From the NCBI RefSeq assembly GCF_019175385.1, contig NC_083346.1, positions 57,875,821 through 57,939,820 of the forward strand: 64,000 nt of DNA. The letters run 5' to 3'. The position numbers were made by a program, and so were the translations under genes. The DNA comes from Lycium barbarum. Taxonomy: Eukaryota > Streptophyta > Magnoliopsida > Solanales > Solanaceae. Shown in pieces: positions 1-11,229 of this stretch. The notes below the pieces were generated by a model. The model was not told the DNA's origin, did no database searches, and saw only the letters and a list, made by a program, of their open reading frames with translations. Position 1 is the first letter of the stretch; each line of letters begins with the position of its first letter.

Positions 1-1390
1 CACTTCTGATAAAACTGTCCTATGAATCCATCAGGCCCACTAGCACTGTCCCCATTGAGTGAAAACACAGCCTCCTTTACTTCACTTTCAGATGGCAACT
101 CTTCCATATTCTTTTGCTGTTCTTCGGTTATCAATTTAGGAATATTTTTCAACAATGCATAATCCCCTCCTGAATTTTCTTCAGTGACTCAAAGAACCTG
201 ATTGCCTCAGAACCAATATCTACTTCATTTTCCAACCATGTACCAGAAGGACCTTGTATTCTTTTCAGAGTTAGTTTATTCCTCCTGCCCTTCACATATG
301 AATGGAAGAATTTTGTATTTCTGTCTCCATCATTGAACCATTTCATACCAGCTTTCTGCTTCCAATACTCTTCCTCCAAGTGTAAAAATCTGGTTAGTTC
401 AGCCTGTGCTTGATGTAACAACATTCTATTCTCCCTTGAAGCATTATTTTCAAACTGCAACTCCTTCACCTTTATAGTATCTTCAATAGTGGCAATCTGC
501 TGAAATATATTTCCATATGTGCTCCTGCTCCATTGAACCAGTGCTCTTTTAAGTTTCTTCAACTTGTGATGAAATACATAGAATGGATTTCCACCGAAAT
601 CAGCAGTCCAATTCTCCCTTACCACCTCCATAAATGTATGATGCTTTGTCCAGAAGTTAAGAAACTTAAAAGATTTGACAACAGGATGTGCATTGCTGTT
701 ACACTCAAGATGTAGTGGTGCATGATCAGAACCATGTCTAATCATATGAGTCACTGCTGTGGATGGCATAATATCTAACACTTGCTGATTCACCAGTGTT
801 CTATCTAACCTTTTGAATATGCAATCTTCTTCAGTCCTCCCATTCCACCATGTGAATTTACTTCCAGTGAATCCTACATCAATCAAACCACAACTTTGTA
901 TACAGGTAGAAAAATCCAAAGTCTCATTGGATGAGACTGGAAGGCCACCTTGCTTCTCCTCATCAGACACTATGACATTAAAATCCCCTCCTATTATCCA
1001 AGGAAGGTCTTGTTGATTTGCCAAGTCTACCATATCTTTCCACAACTCCTCCCTCTCCTGTCTATCACATTTAGCATAGACTACTGACACCAGCACTGAT
1101 TGATTCAAGGATGAGTGAGTTAGTTGCAAAGTAACCTGTTGTTCTGATTCAGATATAACTACACCAAGCCATTCATCTGTCCAAAAAATCCAGATTTTTC
1201 CTGAACAATTCACCTTGCAATTTTGAAAGCCTAACTTCCTTCTATACTCTTCAATAGCAATAGGATCTTGAAAAGGTTCCATTAGGCCTATGATAGAATA
1301 ATGAAATCTCCTCTTTAGTTCAATTAACCTCTCAAAAGATTTCTGAGTGTTAACTGACCTAATATTCCAAAATAAAGCTTTGTCTATCAT
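1..1390 (-). pseudogene. LINE ORF2: APE endonuclease plus start of reverse transcriptase (partial, frameshifted)
   Basis: This is the 5' part of ORF2 of a plant L1-type LINE; the rest of the RT lies beyond the left edge. The frame from 1390 to 149 gives 413 residues. It is an apurinic-type endonuclease: Asn9 in FWNIRS, Glu38 in LMEPF, GGDFN with Asp136/Asn138, and SDH at 221-223, all as expected for the catalytic set. After residue 408 the frame is lost. In the next frame, positions 150-1 encode a continuing segment with SASGPDGF, the typical start of a LINE RT. One missing C in the CCCC run at 164-167 explains the shift. Without the lesion the ORF would continue out of the window. The start ATG (1390-1388) overlaps the ORF1 stop. 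The endonuclease nicks target DNA for target-primed reverse transcription. The frameshift makes this copy inactive. Confidence 0.9.
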
Positions 1391-3277
1391 TGAGAATTAT
1401 TAGTTTTGTTCTTACTCCTCCTTGTTGAAACTCCTGCCACTGGAATACTGGTACTTCTGACAGGTTTTTGTTTATTTGTTGCCTGTTTCAATTTCTGCAC
1501 ACTTCTAGGGGATAAATCTGCCTCTTTTGCTATATCCTCAATGTTCTGAGCTAAATCTTCCTCATCTTGGCTATTGAGATCAGCTTGGGCCTGTATCTCC
1601 TCTTGCTTTCCATGTTGTGAAATCTCTACTTGTTCCACAGGCAAGATGCCAGAAATATTACTCTCTGGTGGCCTTGTACCTTCTTGTCCTTCTTTTCCTT
1701 GATTATCCTCCACTTCCTCCTCTGATTTTGGAGTTCCATCATGATCATCATCCTCCTGCAACACATCACCTAACCTGTTTTCTTCCTCCAGATTTTTGTT
1801 GATTAAGATGTCACTAGTTTCTTCTGAATCATGTTCCTTTTCTTGACTAAATGTACCTGAGGTCACCTTAGACGCCTGCTGAGATAACATCTCCCCTTTA
1901 TCATTGAGTTGTTTACCAAAATTCTTCTCAATCCATTCCTTTGCTGATATCCTCTCCACCCTTTTTAATTCATCTATCTGTTTTTCCTTTGATTCTTCCA
2001 TCTGCTTTTCCTTGACCCTCTCATTATTGTCTACAATTTGCTGCACTGTAACAATCTGATTTAGAGCATCAGACATCTTTGGCACATCAGTCACATCTAC
2101 TATATCCTCATCTGTATTCTGCAATGCTGCATATTGATTATTTTGCAGAGTTTGATTTTCCTTTGGTTTCCAAGCATTTTCATCATATTTACCTCTATGA
2201 AAGTGCCTGTTATTCCTTTGTTTTCCTTTCTTCTCCTTGAATCCATCATCATCATTGCCCTCTGCAGGCTGTACCTTGTCTGCTATTTCCTTCCCTTTCA
2301 TTATGTTACCATTTGTCCCTTTGTACTCCTTAATATCAGACCTGCTATTTTTTGCATTCTTTTGCTCCTTATTCTTCCTTTGATCTGCCTTACTGTTTTC
2401 CTCCTGTTCTTTGTCTGAGCTTTGTTCTTCATCCTTGGGATACAATTCTGGATGAATGACATAGCAATCTTGCTCATTATGTCCTTGAAGTTTGCAGTTT
2501 TTGCAGTACTTAGGAACATAATCATAATTGATCTTTATCCATTTATCCACAATCTCCCCAGTAGTCTTCTTCTTCATTCTTATATTGATTCTCTTTGGGA
2601 ATTCTCCAAGCAAGTCTACTTCTACCTTCACTCTCGCACAACTTGGCCTGGTTTTATTGGCTGTGGCCATATCAACTTGTAGGGGCTTTCCAACAGCAGA
2701 GGCAAGTGAAAAAACTGCTTCTTTCACAAAATAGTTAGGAGGTAGTGATGGGAATGATATCCATGCAATTGCAATCTTCGTTTTCTCCTCTGGATCAAAC
2801 CATGGATCTCATTTGAAAGTACGCATGGGATAGGACCAGTTCTTATGCATAATGTAATATGCAGGTTTGGACAATAAGGTCACGTAATCTTCTAAAGAAA
2901 AGCACGTATTAGTACATATCTATTGCTCAACAAGCCGATAATAGACTCTCCTTTCAAACCACATTGCTTTGGAATTAATGTTCTCAAATCTTTCACGTTA
3001 GGCCAGCCATATGAGAATTTCCCCACGACAGCATATTGTAGTTTTTCCTTAATAATTATCTGCTCAATCTCCTCTTCATCCCATACTACCATGGGCTCTC
3101 CATGCAAATATGTAATAGTCTTCATGGGTAAAGTAGGGCTGTACGTAGTAGTAGAATTATTGGGGTTAAGGGCTGTTGCATAAGTTTGGTTCGGTAAGAG
3201 GTGAGTAGGTTGTGTAGGTACTGTTGTGTTAGTCTGACAGCCATAATAGGCGGCTGTCCAGTGGCCGGAGAGGCCAT
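1387..3277 (-). pseudogene. LINE ORF1: DUF4283/zinc-knuckle RNA-binding protein (broken)
   Basis: This is the nucleic-acid-binding ORF1 of the same LINE. The clean part (2727-1387, 446 residues) has one CCHC knuckle, [14 protein letters not shown] (CX2CX4HX4C), at about residues 79-92. A long Lys/Glu/Gln-rich, low-complexity tail follows. The N-terminal DUF4283-like part lies upstream in pieces: 3125-2892 gives YLHGEPMVVWDEEEIEQ and FSYGWPNVKDLR; a one-base shift at about 2893-2899 follows; then a frame with EDYVTLLSKPAYYIMHKNW. A TGG-to-TGA nonsense change sits at 2811-2809, between FK and DPWFDP. The likely start is ATG at 3277 (MASPATGQPP). A further frame shift is needed just after it to join to TYATALNPNN, which reads into the 3125 frame. 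So there are at least three lesions. The family assignment rests on the domain order and the CCHC motif. Confidence 0.85.
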
Positions 3278-4095
3278 TGTCGCCGTGAAAAGGTTGGAAG
3301 TTATTAGGGTTTCGGCTAGGTTTAGGGTTTCGGCTTAGAGAGGGAATTTTTACAATTCTTAATATGTCCCTTTCTAGGTTAGTTTACCGTAGATATAAAT
3401 AACTAAATAAAAGCTTGTCTTTTTTTATTTTTTTATCTTAACCTTTATTAATGAGGAGTTGCACAGTTCAATAAGATCCCAAGTACTTCATTAGATATAT
3501 CTGCAACTGCAAGCTCTAAATTATCTAGTTATGTTATGTTAGATGGCGGATACCTAGTTTGGCTCAGTCACTACCACCTACTCTTGAGTGCAGCTATAAA
3601 TTCTATCACGATTCCACTCTTGTATTTTTAACAATTAATTAGCCAAGGGAAAATCTTCTTGTGTGACAAACTATAAGCTTTCTCTTCTGTTAACTTCTTT
3701 GTCTAATTTAAGTTACTGTGCTTGTGCATTGCACTAGAATTGTGTGCTTGCTTCATTTTTAATTGTGCTTCCAACGTCCAAAACAGTGCGTAGGAGGAGA
3801 AGGCCACCTTAATTTTTTGTTTCTCATGAATGCTCAGATTTTTTAAAATGTTGTATATGCGAAAAATACAAGTTAGAGTTTCTAGAATGTAGTTACCTAC
3901 TTACATGTTGAAGCAGGATAGGAATGAGGAAAACACTCATTTTCAGTGTGCTGTTTTATTTTGCCTTCACAGTTTTAGAGGTAGGGAAGCTTAGGAGGAA
4001 AAAAGGGCCAATTGTTTTTATTTCTAAGGAGGTGGAGGGAGGGCGTAATTGTGCTTGTTCGGACGTTGGGTTAACGATTCATCGATTAATTGCAG
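3278..4095. other. LINE 5' flank and probable intron of the PDI-like gene
   Basis: I find no coding segment here. The first 100 bases, read on the minus strand, hold repeated AAACCCTAA-like motifs upstream of the LINE ORF1 start and are probably its 5' UTR. The exact 5' end of the LINE could not be fixed. The rest is AT-rich and ends in TTAATTGCAG at 4086-4095, a good 3' splice site feeding the PDI exon. If the upstream PDI exons exist left of the window, the whole LINE lies in antisense inside one long intron. Confidence 0.45.
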
Positions 4096-4397
4096 GCTGA
4101 CGGATTCCCAACACTTCTGTTCTTCCCAGCTGGCAACAAGAGCTTTGATCCAGTGAGTGTAACTTGCAATTTTTTACCAAAATTATATTGCTATGCTCCC
4201 TTCCGTTTTGCTTCTCAGAAACGACAGCTGATGCATCTTTAAATGATCATCCCATTCTACAGATTACAGTTGACACAGATCGTACAGTGGTTGCCTTCTA
4301 CAAATTCCTGAAGAAGCATGCATCTACCCCGTTCAAGATTCAAAAGCCGGCCTCAACACAGAAAACTACAGAGTCTGATGCTAAGGATGAACTGTGA
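4096..4397 (+). CDS. Protein disulfide isomerase-like protein, last two exons with KDEL end
   Basis: Two exons are visible. Exon 4096-4152 encodes ADGFPTLLFFPAGNKSFDP, preceded by an intron end TTGCAG. Intron 4153-4262 starts GTGAGT and ends CTACAG, phase 0. Exon 4263-4397 encodes 44 residues beginning ITVDTDRTVVAFYKFLKK and ending SDAKDEL plus TGA. This matches the C-terminal end of plant PDI-like proteins of the PDIL1-3/1-4 type: the second thioredoxin-like domain after its catalytic Cys pair, then the acidic tail and the KDEL ER-retention signal. The role would be disulfide formation and isomerisation in the ER lumen. The catalytic CGHC exon and everything upstream are not in the window. 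Splice sites and frame are intact, so it may be a real gene end. A truncated duplicate cut by the LINE is the alternative. Confidence 0.85.
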
Positions 4398-5390
4398 GAT
4401 TTTCTAGGTTCTAGCCAATTAGTCAAAGTTTGGCTTTAGAATAGAACTCCAAGCATATGATTAGGGCGCTTTAAAGAGTGGAAGTGAAACGTGATAACAG
4501 CATCAGCATTGAAAATGTAGGTAGAGAATAGAAAGAAGGACGAGACACCAAGGCTCTCTTTTGATGGTTTAATATTGTGGTTTCTTTTTTGGTTGGCTGA
4601 AAATAATGTTATTATGTATTGGAACACGGACGGGATGTTTCTTCGAACAAGGTTCTTGTTGCAATTTGCAAATTTACCTGCCTTTTGTTCTTTTCCTTCT
4701 TCCTGTTATTTTGTTGTGTTATTTATGGAAGCAAGTTCTACACTAGTTTGAATCGCATATTGCAGATTTTGATGATAGTTTTGCGTATACTTGATGTTTA
4801 TCCCAAATTATATTAGTTTACTGTGGTTGAGTGCATGTTAACCATTGTGTTTGAAACAGATAATGAATATAAACAGAATTGTAATTAATTGTGAGCTCAC
4901 AAAATTTACCGTGTCATTAAGGAATTTAATCTCCTCATAGTACTCGAGGTATTGAATTAAACGGAGCTTAAGCGGTACTTTAAATTCCAACTAGCACATT
5001 TCGGACGCCAAGATCGAAGCAAATAAAAAGGCTATTTTTTTTTTTTAAAAAAAAACATACAATGCAGCAAGAGGGCAGACAAAATTAAAAGATTGATGTC
5101 AAATTCTGAGGAAGGCCTATATATAGCGACCAATAGGTGTTATGATGAAAAGGTGCAACCCAATTTGTTGTCTTTCGGGAAAAACTGGTGGTGCCCTTTA
5201 TGACAAAAAAGTCATGCATGAGATAAAATAAAAAAGAATTTTGTTGGTCCCTCAATCAATCAATCAGATCATTTAGGGAATTCGAATTCGAACTGAATCT
5301 AAATCCAAGCCGAGCAAGCCAAGCGACGACGACAACAGCACGAGGGCTTGCCTTGTGCCCCACTCTTTAAGTTAGTGTAGAAGTTCCTTA
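4398..5390. other. 3' UTR and downstream non-coding region
   Basis: AT-rich sequence follows the KDEL stop. The first 450 bases or so probably include the 3' UTR; an AATGAATATAAA stretch near 4863-4873 is a possible polyadenylation region. A T/A homopolymer block lies at 5034-5055. The small ORFs here have no recognisable domain. Confidence 0.4.
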
Positions 5391-5510
5391 CTATATAAAC
5401 CTAACAAATTCTTCTCTTTCCCCTTTCCTCCGTTGTAGGTCCCTCCATTTTTCATTCACAACTCAAAAACCCAACAATTCTCCATATGAATGCGGAATGA
5501 CCACATATTT
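5391..5510 (+). promoter_or_regulatory. Candidate orphan promoter and 5' UTR
   Basis: CTATATAAAC at 5391-5400 is a good plant TATA box. It is followed by a CT- and CA-rich leader typical of plant 5' UTRs. The first ATG, at 5486, opens only four codons before TGA. No coding sequence follows, so this is either the promoter of a gene lost to the adjacent repeats or a chance match. Confidence 0.3.
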
Positions 5511-5781
5511 AAAAAACATGCAAAAACCTGTGTGATTTGCTATTAAGAATCAATTGCCTAGGGATATGTAAGTTTTTCTTTCAACTTTCGGTAGTGAACA
5601 AATATCAAATATACTCGATCAATCGATAAATGGGATATCCTTGAACTTTCGATCTTTAGTGTATTACCCAGATAATATAATTCTTGACCATTTTTGTTCT
5701 ATTGTTGTGTTTGTTTCAGCCATAAACAGTTAAACACCGCCTAACTTCATGAGTCTCGTAGAGAACTTTCCTTATAATCTA
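5511..5781. other. Non-coding spacer
   Basis: No gene, RNA or clear repeat is visible. It separates the orphan promoter from the inverted LTR fragments. Confidence 0.4.
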
Positions 5782-6343
5782 TAACATCCCGGTTCCCCAT
5801 TTTGAGTATTTGAGTCCCGTTTCTTGATTTGAGACTTCTTGTAGTCCATATTGTGTTTAGGGATGGGATGGTTCAGGTCCGAACCTGAAGGACTCGGGTG
5901 TGTTTTGGGCAAGAAATCACATTTTAATATGTTGCAGATTTTATTTTTTCTTGTGTGGCCGCATTTGTGAAAAGTAGCCTAGCTAGTCCAAAATTGTGTT
6001 AAAATGTAAAAAATCCCGAAGACATCACTTTTATACTACAGGCACCTTCGAAATTGAGGTGGCTAGCCTGCTATTGCGGCCACTGGCCCGCAATTGCAAC
6101 TTTTCCACAATCTGGCTAGCCTTACAATTGCGATGGCAAGTTCGCAATTACAATTGCGACACACCATAAAAAAAAACTACAACATGTTGAAACGTGATTT
6201 CTTGTCAAAAACTCATCCGAGCCCCTCAGTCCTAACCCAAACCATTACAACGAGTTCCAAAATATTATATGAACAAATGAAAAGTCTCAAATTAGGAAAC
6301 GAGATTTAAATACTCAAAACGAGAGGTTGGGATGTTACATTCT
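5782..6343. repeat. Long inverted repeat of two LTR 5' ends, head-to-head
   Basis: The left arm starts TAACATCCCGG at 5782 on the plus strand. The right arm starts TGTAACATCCCAA at 6343 on the minus strand. Both then share TTTTGAGTATTT, a CGTTTC...ATTTGAGACTT block, a GGCTCGG/GACTCGG block and the exact string CAAGAAATCAC. The arms are about 200 bp each with many substitutions and small gaps. The centre has short tandem words such as GCAATTGC and GGCTAGCC. The right arm joins the gypsy pol end at 6344 exactly as an LTR should, so the arms are 5' ends of one LTR family. How the head-to-head arrangement arose is unknown. Confidence 0.7.
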
Positions 6344-6643
6344 CCCCTTCTTGAATAAAGATTTGTCCTCGAACGGGTTTAGAATTGTACATAAGCTGTC
6401 AAATATCCATTGATATCTGGTCTGAGTGTTGCACTCAGTCTCCCAAGTAGATTTCTCTCTCAGATGGTGTGGTGCTCCAATGCTCTTTCACCGGAGTTAT
6501 CTCTTTTGATCTCAGCTTCAGTACCTGCCTGTCCAAAATAGCCAACTACTCATCCTAATAGGTCAAGTTCTCATCAAGCTGAACCTTATTCATCTTTAAC
6601 ATGTGGTACTTATCCTTACCATACCTCCACAATACTGATCGGC
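6344..6643 (-). pseudogene. Decayed Ty3/gypsy pol 3' end (chromodomain region) and PPT
   Basis: Read on the minus strand, about 6580-6430 gives a broken frame with VQLDENLTY, LAILDRQVLKLRSKEI and SERE, matching the C-terminal linker and chromodomain-like tail of chromovirus-type gypsy integrases. Between it and the LTR start at 6343 lie a GAGGACAAATC relic of the conserved pre-PPT hairpin and a purine tract AAGAAGGGGAGAA. Several stops interrupt the frame. Only the end of the element survives. Confidence 0.65.
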
Positions 6644-7613
6644 GTCTAGAACTACATACTTTTAGATACAATTTGCCTCATATTTGATGCTCTTTTCTTG
6701 TGTTTAAATTCATTTCGTTCACTTTATTATTAATATTCGTGTTTTGTGTGTAGGAGGTGATTTGATGAAAAGATAATGATTTCCTACAAAAGAAGATAGA
6801 AAAATGACTTTGAGTCTAATTAGAAGTCATTCTCAAGTATTCGAATCGAGCTAAGGACTCGATTGTCAAGTATGCATGAAAAGAAGTTGAAAAAATGACG
6901 TCTCGCAGAAAATGGCTTACTGAGATGCATGGTTAGTACCCCATGCATCACACATATGCAATTATTAGAAAAATCTGCAGATTTTGACTCTCTGAACTTT
7001 TTGCTTGCTGCACCATCTAGGGTACTACATTGTGGAGCACACCAGTGTATTTTTCTGCCAATCAGAGTCTGTTTTTGGACGAGACAAAATATTTTGGCCT
7101 AAGGTCTATTCCTCACACTATAAATACATCTTAAACACATTTTCAGAGAAGATTCAGACTTTGGAGAGAAGAACATCACAAGGAGGGGGCTAGAGTACCG
7201 TTAAGCGGAGACTTGCACCCTTTATTTTTTTCATTCTTCTAATTTTACAGTTGAATGATTACAAATTGTGTTGTCACCACGAGTATGAGTGACTAGTTTA
7301 TTATTATTATTATTATTATTATTATAGAATTGTTGGATTATCCATGAACATTGTAGCATATCTTTGATTATCACTGATGTTGATTGGTTTAATTGGTTTA
7401 CTTATTTTATTTTGAGCTTAATTATTTAATTTCCTGATAAAAATTGAATACTATGAATGAATTAGGACTGAATCGACAGAGAGGTGCTAGTTTGTGTTAT
7501 AGGATCAAATAGAACAAGTTCTAAATTCAGGGGTGCTCCTGACATAGAGTAATGGCTAGGACAGACATATACTATTTGCCTTTCTTAGTAAAATATAGGA
7601 AATGGAACTGCAT
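6644..7613 (+). mobile_element. 5' LTR/leader part of Athila/Tat-like element D
   Basis: No coding capacity. It holds a TATA-like CACTATAAATACA at about 7117-7129, followed by an exon-like leader, and an ATT microsatellite (7299-7325). It is directly continuous with 10040 onward once the solo LTR at 7614-10034 is removed. The exact LTR start was not located; assignment to D rests on continuity with the gag-protease remains downstream. Confidence 0.5.
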
Positions 7614-10034
7614 TGTTACACCTCAGAAATTTCTGATTTGTTGCCTTGTAGATAGGCTAATGTGAGCTTAAGGCTACAATGGAATTCTTATGATACTAAG
7701 GGAAGTATTAGATATCTTAAAGCGCATACCATAAGATTTTGAAGTCATACGAATATGTGAAATTTAGTTTGTTGAAGGAAGTGAAATATAAGTCGTGTTC
7801 GGAAAGGTTTTTGCTATAATTGAGCTAATGGTTATTTAGAATATCTTGAGGGGATGCTATAGGGCCTATTGTATGGTTGATGAAGTATTATGTAAGTGCC
7901 AATAAGGTTCCACGAGGATTAGAAGTCAAACGAATCAACGAGAGAAAGTTTCACACAACTGGGAGTTATACGACCACTTATACGGTTCGTATAACTTTAT
8001 ACGGTCCATCTAAGGGGGGTCCGTATAATTTGACCTTTACAGAAATGGAATTTTCCATGGTGGTGTTATACGGTCCACTTATACGGACCGTTACGGACCG
8101 TATAAGTAGTCTGTATAAGTCCATCGGGCTGATTTTTCTATTTTTGTATAAACAGAGGGCTCTTGTTCTTTTATTTCAGTTTTCATTTTCCACAAGTCTT
8201 AAGAGCTCTAAACCCTTCTCCAAGCATATTCCACTCCAATCCAAGAGAAAACAAAGATCAAGAGGCAATAATCAAAGTGTTCATGTGTTAGAAGGCTTCC
8301 TAGGGTTAGTAGACTATAAGGAATTCTTTAGTATTAAAGCTAGGGTTTTCACACAAGTTGGTAGCTGCTCCAAAGATCTTTTCCATGAGGTAAAAGGTTA
8401 GTTTTTATGCTTATTTCATTTTATCATGAATGCTTAGTTGTTGAAGAACTTGGGTTGAAGAAAAAAGTAGAAAATGAGGGTTAAATGTAACTTTTATGAT
8501 GTTTTTGAGTAATAAGCTAACTTGAGTCATGATTCTTGGTATAATATGAATATAATCTTGTTATGGAAGGTAGTAATGGTGATAAAGAAGGATTGTATGA
8601 AAATGTGCTAAAGTGGATGTGAGGTCGTTGGTATAAGTCGAACATGAGGATGAATTTTGAAGGCTTAATGGAATGTGATTACTTGATTATGATATTGTGG
8701 GCGTACTATGGATGTTTGGGAGTTGTTTTGTAATATGGTGGAAGTTGACGAAATAGGGGAAATGCTGCCCAATTTTCATTAGATCATGAATTATTCTAAT
8801 TTGAATTTAAGAGTGTCATTAAGGCTTAACCATGGTATGAATCCTTCTAAATGTAGATTGTCTAAGCTTCGACGATGAACGTTAATTAGTTAAGAGGACA
8901 AGAGGTATGTAAGGCTAACCCTTCTTTCATTAAGGCATGGTTCCTTTGTTATATATATCCTTTCATGAGCTCCACAATGTCTTCCAAAAGACTCAATCTC
9001 TAAGATTACCAAAGTTCATAATTCTCGATACTTTCACGATTCTAGTATCTCCTTTATATGATAGTTGATCCTCTAAGGATAGATGTAACGAAAACGATGA
9101 TGGCAATGATGTTGATGATACTTGTGGAATTTTATGTCTACGAGTTTAAGTATGTATGACTATTATATACCTATCGCGCACGCACCTCTGCAGTTGGGTA
9201 CGGATAACACCGAGCCTTGGTAGGGCCAGGTATGTATAATCACCGAGCCTTGTCATGGCCGGGTAGATGAGCCACCGAACCTTCATGGTCGGGTATGATA
9301 TGGATACGAGTATGAATATGAATACGAATACGAATATATATGTATGTATGTACATGAGTAAGCATTAGAAATGGAAGGTCCCTATGAAAGACAAGTAAGC
9401 AAATATGATGATAGCCAATAGAGGTACAAATGGTTCTATTACCTCCTGATTCTCCCATCTTATGCTATCTCTTATGCTATTTCTTACGTTATTTCTTATG
9501 CTCTTATTATGATGTTAATTATGCTTTACATACTCAGTACATTATTCGTACTGACGTCCTTTTGTTTGTGGACGCTGCGTCATGCCTGTAGGTGGACAGG
9601 GAGACAGGTTTGATCCATAGATTTCTTTTAAGGGACCGCATAGAGGAGCTCCAATTCATTCGGAGCTACAACTTTTGGGTACTATTCTTTTGTGTACATA
9701 CATATGGGCATGGCGGGGTCCTATCCCACCTATATGATGTTATCTACTCTTCTTAGAGGCTCGTAGACAGTTCTGTGTGGTTAGATGTCTTGCAGCCTTA
9801 TAGGCGCATATTTTGTATATCATTTTGATAGCCTCGTCGGCTTGTGTATATGGATATGGGCTTATTGATGATGATATAAATGTGTTGTTGCCTAACGAGA
9901 TTAGCACTATTGATGTATGTAAATTATGAGTAAGTCATGTGGCTCACCTAGATGTAAATGTGAGAGTACGATAAGAGGTGCCCGGGTGGGTTAGCACCGG
10001 GTGCCCGTCATGGCCCTCCGGTTGGGTCGTGACA
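7614..10034 (+). mobile_element. Solo LTR of a gypsy element, TSD TGCAT
   Basis: It begins TGTTACACCTCAG and ends GGGTTGGGTCGTGACA style (GGGTCGTGACA). Perfect 5-bp duplications TGCAT flank it (7609-7613 and 10035-10039), and no internal region is present, so it is a solo LTR of 2421 bp. Visible parts: repeated TATACGGTCC/GGACCGTATA words (7975-8120), TATA at about 8143-8151, donor GT at 8390, acceptor AG at 8855-8856, mini-exon 8857-8904, second donor GTATGTAAGGC at 8905, a three-unit CCGAGCCTTGG...GCCGGGTA repeat (9205-9295), and the CAGTAC/GTACTG double hairpin (9535-9575). Its 3' end resembles the LTRs of element A, so the two families are related. The 174-residue ORF at 7877-8401 is not a gene. 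Confidence 0.9.
8044..8125. repeat. Palindromic TATACGGTCC/GGACCGTATA cluster upstream of TATA
   Basis: ACTTATACGG and CCGTATAAGT form 10-bp inverted arms around ACCGTTACGGA, next to further direct and inverted copies from 7975 on. The cluster lies 20-170 bases upstream of the LTR TATA box, in U3, where enhancer elements would be expected. Confidence 0.6.
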
Positions 10035-10039
10035 TGCAT

Positions 10040-11229
10040 CCTCTTGTGATACCATAGACATATAGGTGTTTAACTAGTTTGAATACGCGACGGGGTATCA
10101 GACATGAGTCTGGAGTAAGATCAAGCCTCTGATTAGTAAACCTAATTCTCAGAATAGCCAACTAAAGTGGATGCTCAAATAGATTGGTGAAATCGACCTG
10201 TAACCCTATAATATATCTATAATTACAAGGTTATGGGTCAATTTGACCAATCTGTTCGAACCAAAATATGTAGTACGGTAACACGTACAATTCTAATTGT
10301 ATAAAACCATCCTAACTTCGGTTGGGGTGATAACTAAGTGAATTAGGGAGGAAACGAGCCTCAAGGTAACTATCACCAGCCACCACCACCGCCATAGGCC
10401 GAAAAGAGCATCTTGATATGTTTGAGAAACTCACGGAGCAAAGTCAGTCATAAGCTAAAGCCATTCAAAAGCTGCAGATCCAAATGCGTCAGTTAGTTGG
10501 GGCCTAGTAAATGAGGCAGAAGGGTGAATTGACCCGAGATGTGGAGCCTGATCCTAAAGGTGTTATTAATGCTACCACTTTGAGAAGTGGTACATAGATC
10601 GAGGGGGTCAGCCAAGGTTCGTAGTTGAAGATGTACCTGAATATACACCATGAAGTGTGGTGATAAATTGCGATAATAGGCCGAGACCACTCCAACATTC
10701 CCAAAGAGGTTGCTTCGTATCAAGGATAATGCCACGAACTATGTAATGTTTGTAGAGATGATGAAAGGGGTGCACATCAACATCCATTTGCTTGATGTAT
10801 TGAAAGAAGTCCCAATATATGAAAATTCATAAAAGATGTCATTACCAATAAAAGAAGTAGACTCATTTTGAAACAATTGCACACACCGAGGAGTGCACAT
10901 CTAGGGTCCAAAATAATCTTCCACAAAAGCTTAAGGACCCAGGAGCTGATGTTTGGAATGCTCTTTGTGATCCAGGGGTGAGCATTAGTCTTATGCCCTT
11001 GTCTGTGTTCTAAAAGCTCGGGTTGGGAGCTCCAGAGCCAACCACGATCATGTTGCAACTTGTAGACAACTTGATGGCTTATCCTGAAAGGCTCATTGAG
11101 GATATCTTGGTGCAGATAGGGAAGTTTATACTCCTTGTGGACTTCATTGTGCTAGACTTTACAAAGAATGAGAAGGTTCCCTTGGTTTTGGGACAACCGT
11201 TCTTGGCTACTAGAGTGCTATTGATGTAC
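10040..11229 (+). pseudogene. Athila/Tat-like gag C terminus and aspartic protease (element D), part 1
   Basis: The coding remains are in several frames. About 10537-10600 gives ELTRDVEPDPKGVINATTLR plus SG, matching the conserved NA(V/I)TLRSGK block of Athila gag. About 10760-10820 gives MMKGVHINIHLLDVLKEVP and IYENS, matching the HINIPLVEALEQMPSYAKF block. From 11023 an open frame reads GAPEPTTIMLQLVDNLMAYP and later FIVLDF and VLGQPFLATRVLLM, the plant retroviral protease domain C-terminal half. Many stops occur. The first 290 bases are leader-like and non-coding. The protease is cut at 11229 by a solo LTR and continues at 13923. Confidence 0.8.

Noticed and set aside
7877..8401. 174-residue ORF
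   Set aside because: Lies across the U3 palindromes, TATA and leader of a solo LTR; no domain and no conserved equivalent in related LTRs.
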